64,000 nt of DNA. Origin: Taibaiella sp. GTDB lineage: Bacteria; Bacteroidota; Bacteroidia; Chitinophagales; Chitinophagaceae. The notes beneath the pieces were generated by a model. The model was not told the origin of the DNA. It saw only the letters and a program-made list of their open reading frames with translations, and ran no database searches. The position numbers and the translations under genes were made by a program. How positions within the stretch are numbered: position 1 is the stretch's first letter; every line of letters begins with the position of its first letter. Shown here in pieces: positions 54,164 through 61,494 of the stretch. Location of the stretch: assembly GCA_019638495.1 (NCBI GenBank), contig JAHBTQ010000001.1, positions 558,001 through 622,000 on the forward strand. The letters run 5' to 3'.

Positions 54164-54347
54164 GATGATAAGATTGAGTGGCTGAAGTGGCGGACCAGAA
54201 CAATCCTATCACGTCACAAAGCTAAAACGGGTGATTGGTATGAGGAAAAAACGGGTGGGAAAGATATCAACAAATTTGGGAGCGCAAGAGGGAAAAGAAG
54301 CGAGACGCTTTAGGGTTTGAGGACGAAGGCAGACCCTTCGACCAGGT
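54164..54347 (+). repeat. Degenerate coding repeat, copy A
   Basis: Encodes, with one frameshift, HKAKTGDWYEEKTGGKDINK then KRDALGFEDEGRPFDQV. It is about 217 nt upstream of copy B and shares long identical stretches with it, including GAGGACGAAGGCAGACCCTT. Confidence 0.7.
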
Positions 54348-54380
54348 ATATTGTCTGAACTAGGATATTTAGGATTTGAG

Positions 54381-54567
54381 GATGATAGGATTGTGTTGTA
54401 AAAGTGGCTGGCCAGAAAATAGGCTCCCACGGCACAAAGCTAAGATGGGTGCTTGGCTTGCGGAAAAAATGAGCGGGAAAGATATCAACAAATTTAGAGG
54501 CGCGAGAGGGTAAAAGAAGCGAGATCCTTCAGGGTTTGAGGACGAAGGCAGACCCTTCGACCAGGTA
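54381..54567 (+). repeat. Degenerate coding repeat, copy B
   Basis: Encodes HKAKMGAWLAEKMSGKDINK, FRGARG, a stop, then KKRDPSGFEDEGRPFDQVEG in the same frame, running on into the YSTDGG peptide. The stop and an upstream TAA mark it as a remnant. It ends just before the lipoprotein gene at 54703. Confidence 0.7.
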
Positions 54568-54702
54568 GAAGGTAAACATGAAATTGACGGGTATCTTTCT
54601 GGCGCCATTGTGAATTACTCGACTGACGGCGGGATTACGTTGACGACTAATTTTAACTTAGCTTCCTTCGGGAAAAATATCGAGCTTCAAACATTAGCAA
54701 TT

Positions 54703-55092
54703 ATGAAAAAACATCTGGTGTTGATTTTTGCTGGCATTCTATCAAGCTGCGGTGCACCTCCCGATTTTGTTTATAGAATTTTTATTGAGAACAATTCTGA
54801 CAGGAAAATAATCTACTGGGTCAGCGAAAATTATCCGGACACTGCTTTGCCACCGCAAAACCCTAAGTACTTTATTGAGAGACATAAATCGATGCCTTAT
54901 GACTTTCCAGAAAAAGTGGAGAGCTACATTGCAAAACTTCCGGGACAAAGAATTCAATTTTACTTTTTCGACTGGGATAGCGTTGAAAAATATGGTTGGG
55001 ATACTATAAGAGCCCGGTATGACATTTTAGAAAGAAAAGACTTGTCTGCTGCGAATATTAACGACATGGGAAATAAAGTGAAATATCCTTAA
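54703..55092 (+). CDS. Small lipoprotein (Bacteroidota-specific, unknown)
   Basis: A 129-residue lipoprotein from the ATG at 54703 (MKKHLVLIFAGILSSC, lipobox LSSC). The open frame upstream to 54610 encodes the YSTDGG remnant peptide rather than a signal, so the shorter start is chosen. Mature part: VYRIFIENNSDRKIIYWVSENYPDTALP, then KSMPYDFPEKVESYIAKLPGQRIQFYFFD, ending YDILERKDLSAANINDMGNKVKYP. I recall similar small proteins with a YDxLxRxDLs...YP ending in Bacteroidota, none with known function. It follows the accessory patch and is terminated by a shared hairpin. Confidence 0.75.
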   Translation: MKKHLVLIFAGILSSCGAPPDFVYRIFIENNSDRKIIYWVSENYPDTALPPQNPKYFIERHKSMPYDFPEKVESYIAKLPGQRIQFYFFDWDSVEKYGWDTIRARYDILERKDLSAANINDMGNKVKYP

Positions 55093-55149
55093 TCGGCAGC
55101 GGCATGAAATTGGAATGTTTCCCCAGAATCAATAGATCACAACAACACA

Positions 55150-55186
55150 CAAAAAAGCCGCACCAAAGATGACGCGGCTAAAAAAT
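55150..55186. terminator. Bidirectional terminator between the small lipoprotein and moxR
   Basis: Stem AGCCGC / GCGGCT with a 12-nt loop, an A-run on the left and an A/T run on the right. It can serve both convergent genes. Confidence 0.75.
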
Positions 55187-55204
55187 CTTAGGCTTTTAAC
55201 TCTA

Positions 55205-56209
55205 CTATGGCACTTCCACTACGTTGAGAATCTCATTGATGATCTGCTCGCTGGTTACGTTTTCGGCTTCGGCCTCGTAGGTAATACCTATACGGTGGCG
55301 CATTACGTCGTGGCATACAGCACGGATATCTTCCGGTATCACATAGCCGCGACGCTTGATGAAGGCATAAGCCTTTGCAGCCAGCGCCAGGTTGATGCTG
55401 GCACGTGGCGAGCCACCATAGCTGATGTATGGCTTTAGCTTGGCCAGCTTGTATTCCTCAGGGAAGCGAGTAGCAAAAACTATGTCAAGGATGTACTGTT
55501 CTATCTTCTCGTCCATATACACCTCGCGCACCAGCCCACGGGCCTTCAGTATCTGCTCTGTAGTCACCACCGGGTTTATTTTCACTGCACCGGCAGGGTT
55601 CAGATTGGTGCGGATGATGTGGCGCTCCTCCTCTTTCTTAGGATAGGTGATCACTATCTTCAGCATAAAGCGGTCCACCTGCGCTTCAGGCAGCTCGTAG
55701 GTTCCTTCCTGCTCTATCGGGTTTTGTGTTGCCAGCACCAGGAATGGCTCTTCCAGCTTGTAGGTGCTGTCGCCAATGGTCACCTGGCGTTCCTGCATCG
55801 CCTCCAGCAGGGCGCTCTGCACTTTGGCCGGGGCGCGGTTTATTTCGTCTGCCAGAATGAAGTTGGCAAATATGGGTCCCTTGCGCACGGCAAACTTGTG
55901 CTCCTGCGGGTTGTAGACCATAGTACCCAGCACGTCGGCCGGCAGCAGGTCCGGTGTAAACTGTATACGGGCGAAGTTGGCATGGATAGCAGATGCGAGC
56001 GACTTAATGGCAAGCGTCTTTGCCAGGCCGGGCACACCTTCCAGCAGCACATGGCCGTTGGCCAGCATACCTATCATCAGGCGCTCCACCATGTGGCGCT
56101 GGCCTACGACCACTTTATTCAACTCCATATTGAGGAGCTCTATAAAGGCACTCTGCTGGTGAATTTTTTCGTTCAGCTCACGAATATCAAATGATGATGA
56201 TACTTCCAT
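55205..56209 (-). CDS. MoxR family AAA+ ATPase
   Basis: A 334-residue AAA+ chaperone-like ATPase. Walker A is LLEGVPGLAKT, Walker B ILADEINRAPAKVQSALLEAMQERQVTIG, sensor 1 FLVLATQNPIEQEGTYELPEAQVDRFM, and sensor 2/arginine finger region SYGGSPRASINLALAAKAYA. MoxR proteins act with DUF58 and von Willebrand-factor proteins (BatA/BatB) in maturation of protein complexes and stress tolerance. Those partners normally follow; here the neighbour downstream is a convergent lipoprotein gene, so this copy is isolated in the window. A TATTTTTG element lies 35 nt upstream. Confidence 0.95.
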   Translation of the reverse strand: MEVSSSFDIRELNEKIHQQSAFIELLNMELNKVVVGQRHMVERLMIGMLANGHVLLEGVPGLAKTLAIKSLASAIHANFARIQFTPDLLPADVLGTMVYNPQEHKFAVRKGPIFANFILADEINRAPAKVQSALLEAMQERQVTIGDSTYKLEEPFLVLATQNPIEQEGTYELPEAQVDRFMLKIVITYPKKEEERHIIRTNLNPAGAVKINPVVTTEQILKARGLVREVYMDEKIEQYILDIVFATRFPEEYKLAKLKPYISYGGSPRASINLALAAKAYAFIKRRGYVIPEDIRAVCHDVMRHRIGITYEAEAENVTSEQIINEILNVVEVP

Positions 56210-56244
56210 TGTTCAGGTCTGTTTTTGTTCTTCTGTCGAAAATT

Positions 56245-56252
56245 CAAAAATA
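56245..56252 (-). promoter_or_regulatory. Bacteroidota -7-like element for moxR
   Basis: Minus-strand TATTTTTG, matching TAnnTTTG, 35 nt before the ATG at 56209. Confidence 0.4.
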
Positions 56253-56305
56253 GAAACCACAGCCGAAAAATGGTATATTAAGTTTAGTTTTAACTTTTCT
56301 TAAAA

Positions 56306-56716
56306 ATGTGTGGTATGTCGCACGACCTAAAATACGAGCTGCAGAATACAATACCTTTGCCCACCTTTAACCCGGGAGCTGATATGGAGAATTTTGAACA
56401 ACGCTGGATAGACACGGAGCATATGCTTCACGACCGTTTCGGAAAAGTGCCTGATATGGAAGGCATCTTATTCCTTATAGGGGTTAATGAACTGGGCCGT
56501 ATGCCCCGCCGCAAATTCAGCAAGGAACAGAAGCAAGACCTGATGCATGTGGCCGTTTGCACACTCCTAAGCCAGTTTGGATTCTATGAGTTTACCGGCC
56601 GCGATGAGGAAGGTTGGCCGCACTTCAAAGAACTGGAAGCTGTTTCTATCAAAGGGCTTGCAGAGCAGGAACATATGCTCAAAGAAGCCATCATCAACTA
56701 TTTCGAGACTGCTTAG
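56306..56716 (+). CDS. Conserved hypothetical protein (136 aa)
   Basis: A soluble, mostly alpha-helical protein without signal or TM segment. Features: MLHDRFGKVPDMEGILFLIGVNELGRMPRRKFSKEQKQDLMHVAVCTLLS, then FYEFTGRDEEGWPHFKELEAVSIKGLAEQEHMLKEAIINYFE. I recall near-universal conservation of proteins like this in Bacteroidota, with no known function. An ATG four codons in (56315) is equally plausible. Its stop codon overlaps the stop of the convergent gene on the minus strand. Confidence 0.75.
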   Translation: MCGMSHDLKYELQNTIPLPTFNPGADMENFEQRWIDTEHMLHDRFGKVPDMEGILFLIGVNELGRMPRRKFSKEQKQDLMHVAVCTLLSQFGFYEFTGRDEEGWPHFKELEAVSIKGLAEQEHMLKEAIINYFETA

Positions 56717-58251
56717 TTCTTCACCACTTTGCCTGCATACTGTCCATTTACCCTAATGGTGTAAAGACCCGCGGGCAGATTGTCCATATCCACAGATGCA
56801 GACGTGGTTTGAAAGGTTTTTGAGAACACAGTCTTTCCTTCCGCATTCAGCAGCTCCACCAGCTCTATTTGTTTAGTGGCTACAGACCCCGCCAGGGAAA
56901 TGACCAGGGAATTGCTGGTGTTTCCTGCGGCAATGTTCACCATTTTGTTTGTTATCGGGGCAGCATCTGTGGAATGTTTCTTACCAAACTCAACCGCCGG
57001 AACGTCTTTTCTACCGGAAGCAAGGCACAATACGTTATTTAGTATTAATCTATACCCCGGTGACTGGGGATGCTTATCGAGATCGGTAGGCGCCTCGCCT
57101 ACTTTGTGCTCATAGTCTTCAGGGTCGTGGCCACCGTAGAAGGTCCAGGTTCCCTGTTTGTACTTGCCGTGTATGTAGCGTGCTTCATGCAAGTCCTTCT
57201 TATCGGCCAGCACCACCACATCGGGTTTCAGCACCTCCTTGCGAAAGGCAGTTGTCTGCCCCATGAATCCCTTCACTTTGCGTGTGTGGTTCTGGCAGAG
57301 CATAGCAGGCACGGGGTCGAACTTAGCAGGGAATGGCTTGAGCATGAAGTAATCGGTGCTCTCCGGCACGAGGTGAAAGGCAGTATTGTCTATCGTGGCA
57401 TGCTCATACTCCTGGAGGTTGGTGGTGAGGGTGAAACCTGTAAATGCAAAGCAGTTGTCGAAATTCAATTTTTGCTGCGCATTTGTCGTTAGCCCATCTC
57501 CGTCATAGGGCACATCACAAATGTCAATTCCATCTGCCGCCAGCGCTATGTCGTAGGTATCCGTTGCTGAGCACATAGCAAACAGATTGCCGCCGGCACC
57601 CACAAAGTCGCGAATGCGGTGCACCACAGCATGCTGCATCTGCCATACCTTTGTATATCCTTCGCGGTTTGCCAAAGCCTCTGCAGCGCGCACATCTGCC
57701 CTGTACCAGGGGACATCTTTGTACTGGATCCAGAACTTGCCAAACTGCCCGGTGAAGTCTTCGTGGTGCAGGTGCAGCCAGTCATACTTAGATAAGGCGC
57801 CATCCAGCACTTCGGTCACGTATATTTTGTCAAAGGGAATACCGGCATACGTGAGCGCCAAGGTGACGGCATCGTCCCATGGCTTTTTGTTAGATGGTGT
57901 GTATACGGCAATACGCGGCACTGTGGTGAGGGAAACGACATCACCATTATAGGCAGGGGCCTTTACCTTTTTTATAATAGTGGCATACTCAGACGCTGAC
58001 ATTGCTTTAGAGACGACACCGCGCTGCCGGCACATAGACAGTACCGTGGTACTGTTGTCCAGCACAAAGCTGCCTCCCCTATAGTTCAGCAGCCATTCAA
58101 CTGTCCCTCCGTTTGCGATAGCGGCATAAACAATACCATATGCCTTGAGATGGTTGGTCTGCGCGGCATCCATGGGTATGAGCAGCTTACCACCCCACGC
58201 ACAGGTCGTGTAAAAAACGATGATAAGAGACATCCAAAAACGCATACGCAA
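56713..58251 (-). CDS. Asparagine synthetase B-like secreted protein with T9SS domain
   Basis: A 512-residue protein with a signal peptide (MRMRFWMSLIIVFYTTCAWG). The main part starts KLLIPMDAAQTNHLKAYGIVYAAIANGGTVEWLLNYRGGSF and includes ICDVPYDGDGL and GTWTFYGGHDPEDYEHKVGEAPTDLDKHPQSPGYRLILNNVLCLA. This is a Bacteroidota protein family that databases label asparagine synthetase B, although it lacks the glutaminase/AsnB catalytic motifs, so the label should not be read as a function. A flavodoxin- or amidotransferase-like fold (GAGGNLFAMCSATD, with a Cys nucleophile-like position) is possible. The last 75 residues resemble a T9SS sorting domain (LPAGLYTIRVNGQYAGKVVKN). Exported and probably surface-exposed. 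Confidence 0.8.
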   Translation of the reverse strand: MRMRFWMSLIIVFYTTCAWGGKLLIPMDAAQTNHLKAYGIVYAAIANGGTVEWLLNYRGGSFVLDNSTTVLSMCRQRGVVSKAMSASEYATIIKKVKAPAYNGDVVSLTTVPRIAVYTPSNKKPWDDAVTLALTYAGIPFDKIYVTEVLDGALSKYDWLHLHHEDFTGQFGKFWIQYKDVPWYRADVRAAEALANREGYTKVWQMQHAVVHRIRDFVGAGGNLFAMCSATDTYDIALAADGIDICDVPYDGDGLTTNAQQKLNFDNCFAFTGFTLTTNLQEYEHATIDNTAFHLVPESTDYFMLKPFPAKFDPVPAMLCQNHTRKVKGFMGQTTAFRKEVLKPDVVVLADKKDLHEARYIHGKYKQGTWTFYGGHDPEDYEHKVGEAPTDLDKHPQSPGYRLILNNVLCLASGRKDVPAVEFGKKHSTDAAPITNKMVNIAAGNTSNSLVISLAGSVATKQIELVELLNAEGKTVFSKTFQTTSASVDMDNLPAGLYTIRVNGQYAGKVVKN

Positions 58252-58356
58252 AACTACTATCTGGAAAGGTACGTATAAATCACGGCGTTTCTCCGGGGGG
58301 CTCAGGCCAGGTGTCCCGCAGGCAGTTTATATCTATATTTACATTCAGCAAAGCCA

Positions 58357-58551
58357 ATGACACTCATAGCCATCCTACTACCATGGTTGTCTTTTTTTCT
58401 GCGGGGGCGTATACTCCGTGGCATTATCTGCCTTGTCCTGCAGTGCACAATTCTGGGGTGGATACCTGCCGCCGTCTGGGCGGTTATAAGCCTGCAGAAT
58501 GCCCGTGCTGATAAGCGCACGAGGCGCATAATCCGCGCTATGAAGTCGTGA
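58357..58551 (+). CDS. YqaE/Pmp3 family small membrane protein
   Basis: A 64-residue double-TM protein: LIAILLPWLSFFLRGRILRGIICLVLQCTILGWIPAAVWAVISLQN. The core L-P-x-L/W-x-x-F/L-x-R/K-G followed by the second hydrophobic segment ending G-W/Y-I/L-P-x-x-x-x-A is the Pmp3/YqaE signature. The family is linked to membrane potential and cation stress in yeast and bacteria. It ends in a basic tail (RADKRTRRIIRAMKS). The closely spaced opposite-strand and out-of-frame ORFs here are discounted. Isolated between two unrelated genes. Confidence 0.8.
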   Translation: MTLIAILLPWLSFFLRGRILRGIICLVLQCTILGWIPAAVWAVISLQNARADKRTRRIIRAMKS

Positions 58552-58580
58552 CAACAGACCGGCCGTGGCCGTCACCAACT

Positions 58581-60269
58581 CTACAAAGCTATATTGAGAC
58601 CGACAGTGGCTCCTATGCAACTGAAGGGCAGTGTGAACGAAGGATGAATGGTGCTGCCTGCTGAAGTGCCGGCGCCATAGGTGCCAGCCTTTGCATAGGT
58701 TGTGGTTCGTTCTGCCACAGGCACCTGTGTGAGTATATCGAGGCCTGATTGCTTCAGCTCTGTAAGTGTAGCGCTTTTTGCCGAGGGCGCATAGGAGAGC
58801 GCTGACACCTCTGTGACCAGGCGAACACCCGGAGCAAGATAAGTAGTGGCTCCTACTGCAACACTGGAACCGAGCACAAAATTGGTGGTTAGTTTGGCCT
58901 TGCCTGTTCTATAAGCGGTTGTGCTTGATACGGAAGGGAGATATTCTTCATTTTCCAGCAGGATAATGGTGCGCACCGGTAGCACCAAGCCTGCCCTGAT
59001 GTGGCCGGAAACGCGGGATTGCCCGGTAGTAACAAACAGGGCGGGAATGAGCAATAACGGTGCTTGTGCCCGACTGTTAGTCACAGTTTTCTTATCCAGT
59101 ATTGAATAGGAACCGCTTTTCAGGTACTTTTCAGAAACATAGGAATATTGCTTGCTCCTCAGCCCCAGCCAGCCATCGCACTCAACACCTATGTACGGAT
59201 TAAACATGTACCCCACACCAGCTCTTGCCGCAATACCTGTGCTGTAGCTTGCCTTTCTGGAATCGAATTTTTGTTCATTAGCTATTGTGGCACCAAAAGA
59301 AGATGTAACAACCGAGCTGCCGTCGATAGAGGCTGTTTTACTAGCCAAGGGAGCAAGGAAAGTGAATGCCGCCGAAAGATAAAAGCCCCGGTTTGCAGCG
59401 GCTTCTTTTTCGGAAGCGTGCCTTTCGATATCAAACGTAACACCGGCATTGAAGCCCGCGTTGCTAAAGGGGTCTGAACTGGTAGGAGTAGCCCCCTCGA
59501 AGTCTTTGGTAGTAGTGCCTGAAAAATCGTATTTCTGTGTTGCGTCATCTGCCGTCATGTACCTTGTTACATTGGTGCCATTCACCTCCAGGTCCTTTAT
59601 CGTCAGTTTGTCGAGGAAAGGCGCAAGCATCAGGGTTCCGGCTTCAATCCAGAGACGAACATTTGGTGAAACTTCCCTCCTTACTCCCAAGGCGCCGCTG
59701 AACCCGAACGCAGCTTTATGCTGCAACTCCATGGTTTGCTTTGCAGTAGTGCCAAGGCGCGGAGTGCCTTCCAAAGTGCTGGTTATTTTTCCTGCAAAAG
59801 ACGCTACTAGTCCCGCGCGCGCATATACCTGCGTCTTTTGAGCAGGCGAATGAATGAGCATGTTCAGTTGTAAAGTTGTGGCAGGTACAGATCTTAAACG
59901 CTCTGTATAGTTGCTTGTATCTGTAGTGAACCGTGCCACCGGCGCGGAGCCGGAAAACCCGGTAGAGATAGCCGCCTCAAGCGCTAAACACTTTCCCAAA
60001 TAGTAGCCCATTGCCGCGGTGCCGGACATGCCCTTTCCAAATGAGACATTCTCCTGGCTATACCTGATCTGCTCGCTTTTTGTGCCAGCATACTTTACGC
60101 TTTTCGTGGTGGTGGTAATATCTGAGGAAAGGCCGAATCCATAGCCGGCACCAAGCCTAAAATATGGTTGCCTTGCCGCGCGGCGCTCATAAGCATGGGT
60201 GCTATCGCTGCCAGCAAGTGCCGAGAAACAAGAAAGTGCAAAGAGAATTGCAAGGGATATTTTTTTCAT
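58581..60269 (-). CDS. Double-barrel outer-membrane protein (internal duplication)
   Basis: A 562-residue exported protein (signal MKKISLAILFALSCFSALAG) made of two similar halves of about 270 residues. Each has an opening strand (YFRLGAGYGFGL; FYLSAAFTFLAPL), a Gly/Tyr-rich membrane-proximal strand after a long linker (GMSGTAAMGYYLGKCLALEAAISTGF; RAGVGYMFNPYIGVECDGWLGL), a further shared block (VYARAGLVASFAGKI; GHIRAGLVLPVRTI) and a closing beta-strand (FNAGVTFDI; IGATVGLNIAL). That is the layout of two successive beta-barrel units in one chain. A TAATTTTG element ends 7 nt before the ATG. Function unknown. Confidence 0.75.
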   Translation of the reverse strand: MKKISLAILFALSCFSALAGSDSTHAYERRAARQPYFRLGAGYGFGLSSDITTTTKSVKYAGTKSEQIRYSQENVSFGKGMSGTAAMGYYLGKCLALEAAISTGFSGSAPVARFTTDTSNYTERLRSVPATTLQLNMLIHSPAQKTQVYARAGLVASFAGKITSTLEGTPRLGTTAKQTMELQHKAAFGFSGALGVRREVSPNVRLWIEAGTLMLAPFLDKLTIKDLEVNGTNVTRYMTADDATQKYDFSGTTTKDFEGATPTSSDPFSNAGFNAGVTFDIERHASEKEAAANRGFYLSAAFTFLAPLASKTASIDGSSVVTSSFGATIANEQKFDSRKASYSTGIAARAGVGYMFNPYIGVECDGWLGLRSKQYSYVSEKYLKSGSYSILDKKTVTNSRAQAPLLLIPALFVTTGQSRVSGHIRAGLVLPVRTIILLENEEYLPSVSSTTAYRTGKAKLTTNFVLGSSVAVGATTYLAPGVRLVTEVSALSYAPSAKSATLTELKQSGLDILTQVPVAERTTTYAKAGTYGAGTSAGSTIHPSFTLPFSCIGATVGLNIAL

Positions 60270-60276
60270 AATGGCG

Positions 60277-60284
60277 CAAAATTA
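60277..60284 (-). promoter_or_regulatory. Bacteroidota -7-like element abutting the double-barrel gene start
   Basis: Minus-strand TAATTTTG, matching TAnnTTTG, ends 7 nt before the ATG at 60269. Confidence 0.4.
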
Positions 60285-60438
60285 TGAAATATAGAATCCC
60301 GTAGGATAGCCATTTCAATCTCTTAAGAGCGCCAGCATATTTGATAATAATCTCGTAACAGAGGTGCTGACCAGAATAGCCAACGCAAAAAATGTGCGAA
60401 ATATGTATTTGGCTAACCCGTTATGCTACCTTTCGCAA

Positions 60439-61476
60439 TCAGACTATGCTCGTCCACCACTGCTCATTATGCACCTGCATATCGTCCATATTAACGATGC
60501 GCCCGATGCGCGGATGGACCAGTGGCATTTCGCTAGCGGCGGCGGCTGTTACCACCCGCTTAATCGGCTCGTCCCAATCATGAATGGAAAGTGCAAATTT
60601 GGACCAGTGAACCGGGAAAAGTGTTTTTGCTTTCAGGTCCATTGCCGCCTGCACCACCTCTTCGGGCATCATGTGGATGTACTTCCAATATTCATTGTAC
60701 TGTCCGTCTTCCAGTATCGCTAGATCGAAAGGTCCGTGTTGGTTGCCAATGGCAGCAAAATGATCGTCGTAACCGGAATCGCCGCCAAGGTATATGCGAC
60801 GCTGTGGTGTTTGTAGAATGAATGAAGTCCACAGGGTTCCGTTACGTTTGAGCCCCCTGCCTGAGAAATGGCGCGAGGGCGCGTAGGTGACCGTAAAACC
60901 GTCTTCGAGAAATACGGTATCATGCCAGTCGCGCTCGGTAATTATTACCTTATCATAGCCCCAATGCTCCAGGTGAGACCCTACGCCAAGGCCTGTAATT
61001 ACACGGTTTACCTTTGGCTTCAGTGCCTTTACCGTTTTGTAATCCAGGTGGTCGTAGTGGTCGTGCGAGATGAAGAGATAATCTATCTGCGGCATATCGT
61101 CGACTGTATATACGTCGGCTCCGGGAAAGCTCTTTGTGGTGAAACTGACAGGCGACGCATTGCCACTAAAAACAGGGTCTACAAGTATGCGTACGCCGCT
61201 AAGCTGCATGAAGTATGATGAATGGCCAAACCAAACGATCACATCATCTACCGCGGGGATAGATTTCAATTCGGACTTGATGGTGGGTACCGGTAAACCG
61301 GGCTGCACACGCTTACTCTTTCCAAAGAAAAATTTCCTGAAAACCTCGTAGTAGGAAACCCCCTCTTTAAGTGGAGGTGTATGATTGAGATTCTGAAATG
61401 CCCCATCGCGATAGTTGGGAGATTGCTTTAATCGTTCCAGTCGCTCACCGCCGGGGGCCTTACCAAATTGCTGCAT
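60439..61476 (-). CDS. MBL-fold hydrolase (NAPE-PLD/UlaG-like)
   Basis: A 345-residue metallo-beta-lactamase-fold protein without a signal peptide. The metal motif is SHDHYDHLD (HxHxDH); further ligands are probably in APSRHFSGRG, GGDSGYDDHF and FPVHWSKFAL. The WFGHSSYFMQLSGVRILVDPVFSGNASP opening matches the NAPE-hydrolysing phospholipase D/UlaG branch. Such enzymes act on lipid or phosphodiester substrates. It is 18 nt downstream of the GlcD-like oxidase gene on the same strand, so co-transcription is likely; the pathway is not evident. Confidence 0.88.
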   Translation of the reverse strand: MQQFGKAPGGERLERLKQSPNYRDGAFQNLNHTPPLKEGVSYYEVFRKFFFGKSKRVQPGLPVPTIKSELKSIPAVDDVIVWFGHSSYFMQLSGVRILVDPVFSGNASPVSFTTKSFPGADVYTVDDMPQIDYLFISHDHYDHLDYKTVKALKPKVNRVITGLGVGSHLEHWGYDKVIITERDWHDTVFLEDGFTVTYAPSRHFSGRGLKRNGTLWTSFILQTPQRRIYLGGDSGYDDHFAAIGNQHGPFDLAILEDGQYNEYWKYIHMMPEEVVQAAMDLKAKTLFPVHWSKFALSIHDWDEPIKRVVTAAAASEMPLVHPRIGRIVNMDDMQVHNEQWWTSIV

Positions 61477-61494
61477 TTAGCGTTGTTGTTTTTG

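Larger units (their letters stand above)
53716..54702. other. Accessory patch: degenerate coding repeats and simple-sequence stretches, no intact gene
   Basis: About 990 nt without a convincing intact gene. Two imperfect 53-nt copies (53795-53847 and 54580-54632) both translate to E-I/L-D-x-Y/F-L/I-SGxxVNYSTDGG. Two copies of a longer unit are at 54164-54347 and 54381-54567, both with DINKF and FEDEGRPFDQV segments broken by stops or frameshifts. Also present are a REP-like GC-rich stretch (53845-53947) with ATCCGCATTACAAACGCGGA and a run of CTTCCGACTA-like repeats (54026-54082). It reads as remnants of a once-repeated coding sequence of unknown origin. Confidence 0.6.

Noticed and set aside
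54083..54313. 76-residue open frame in the accessory patch as an intact gene
   Set aside because: It is copy A of a degenerate repeat with a frameshift relative to copy B, with no start context or recognisable family.
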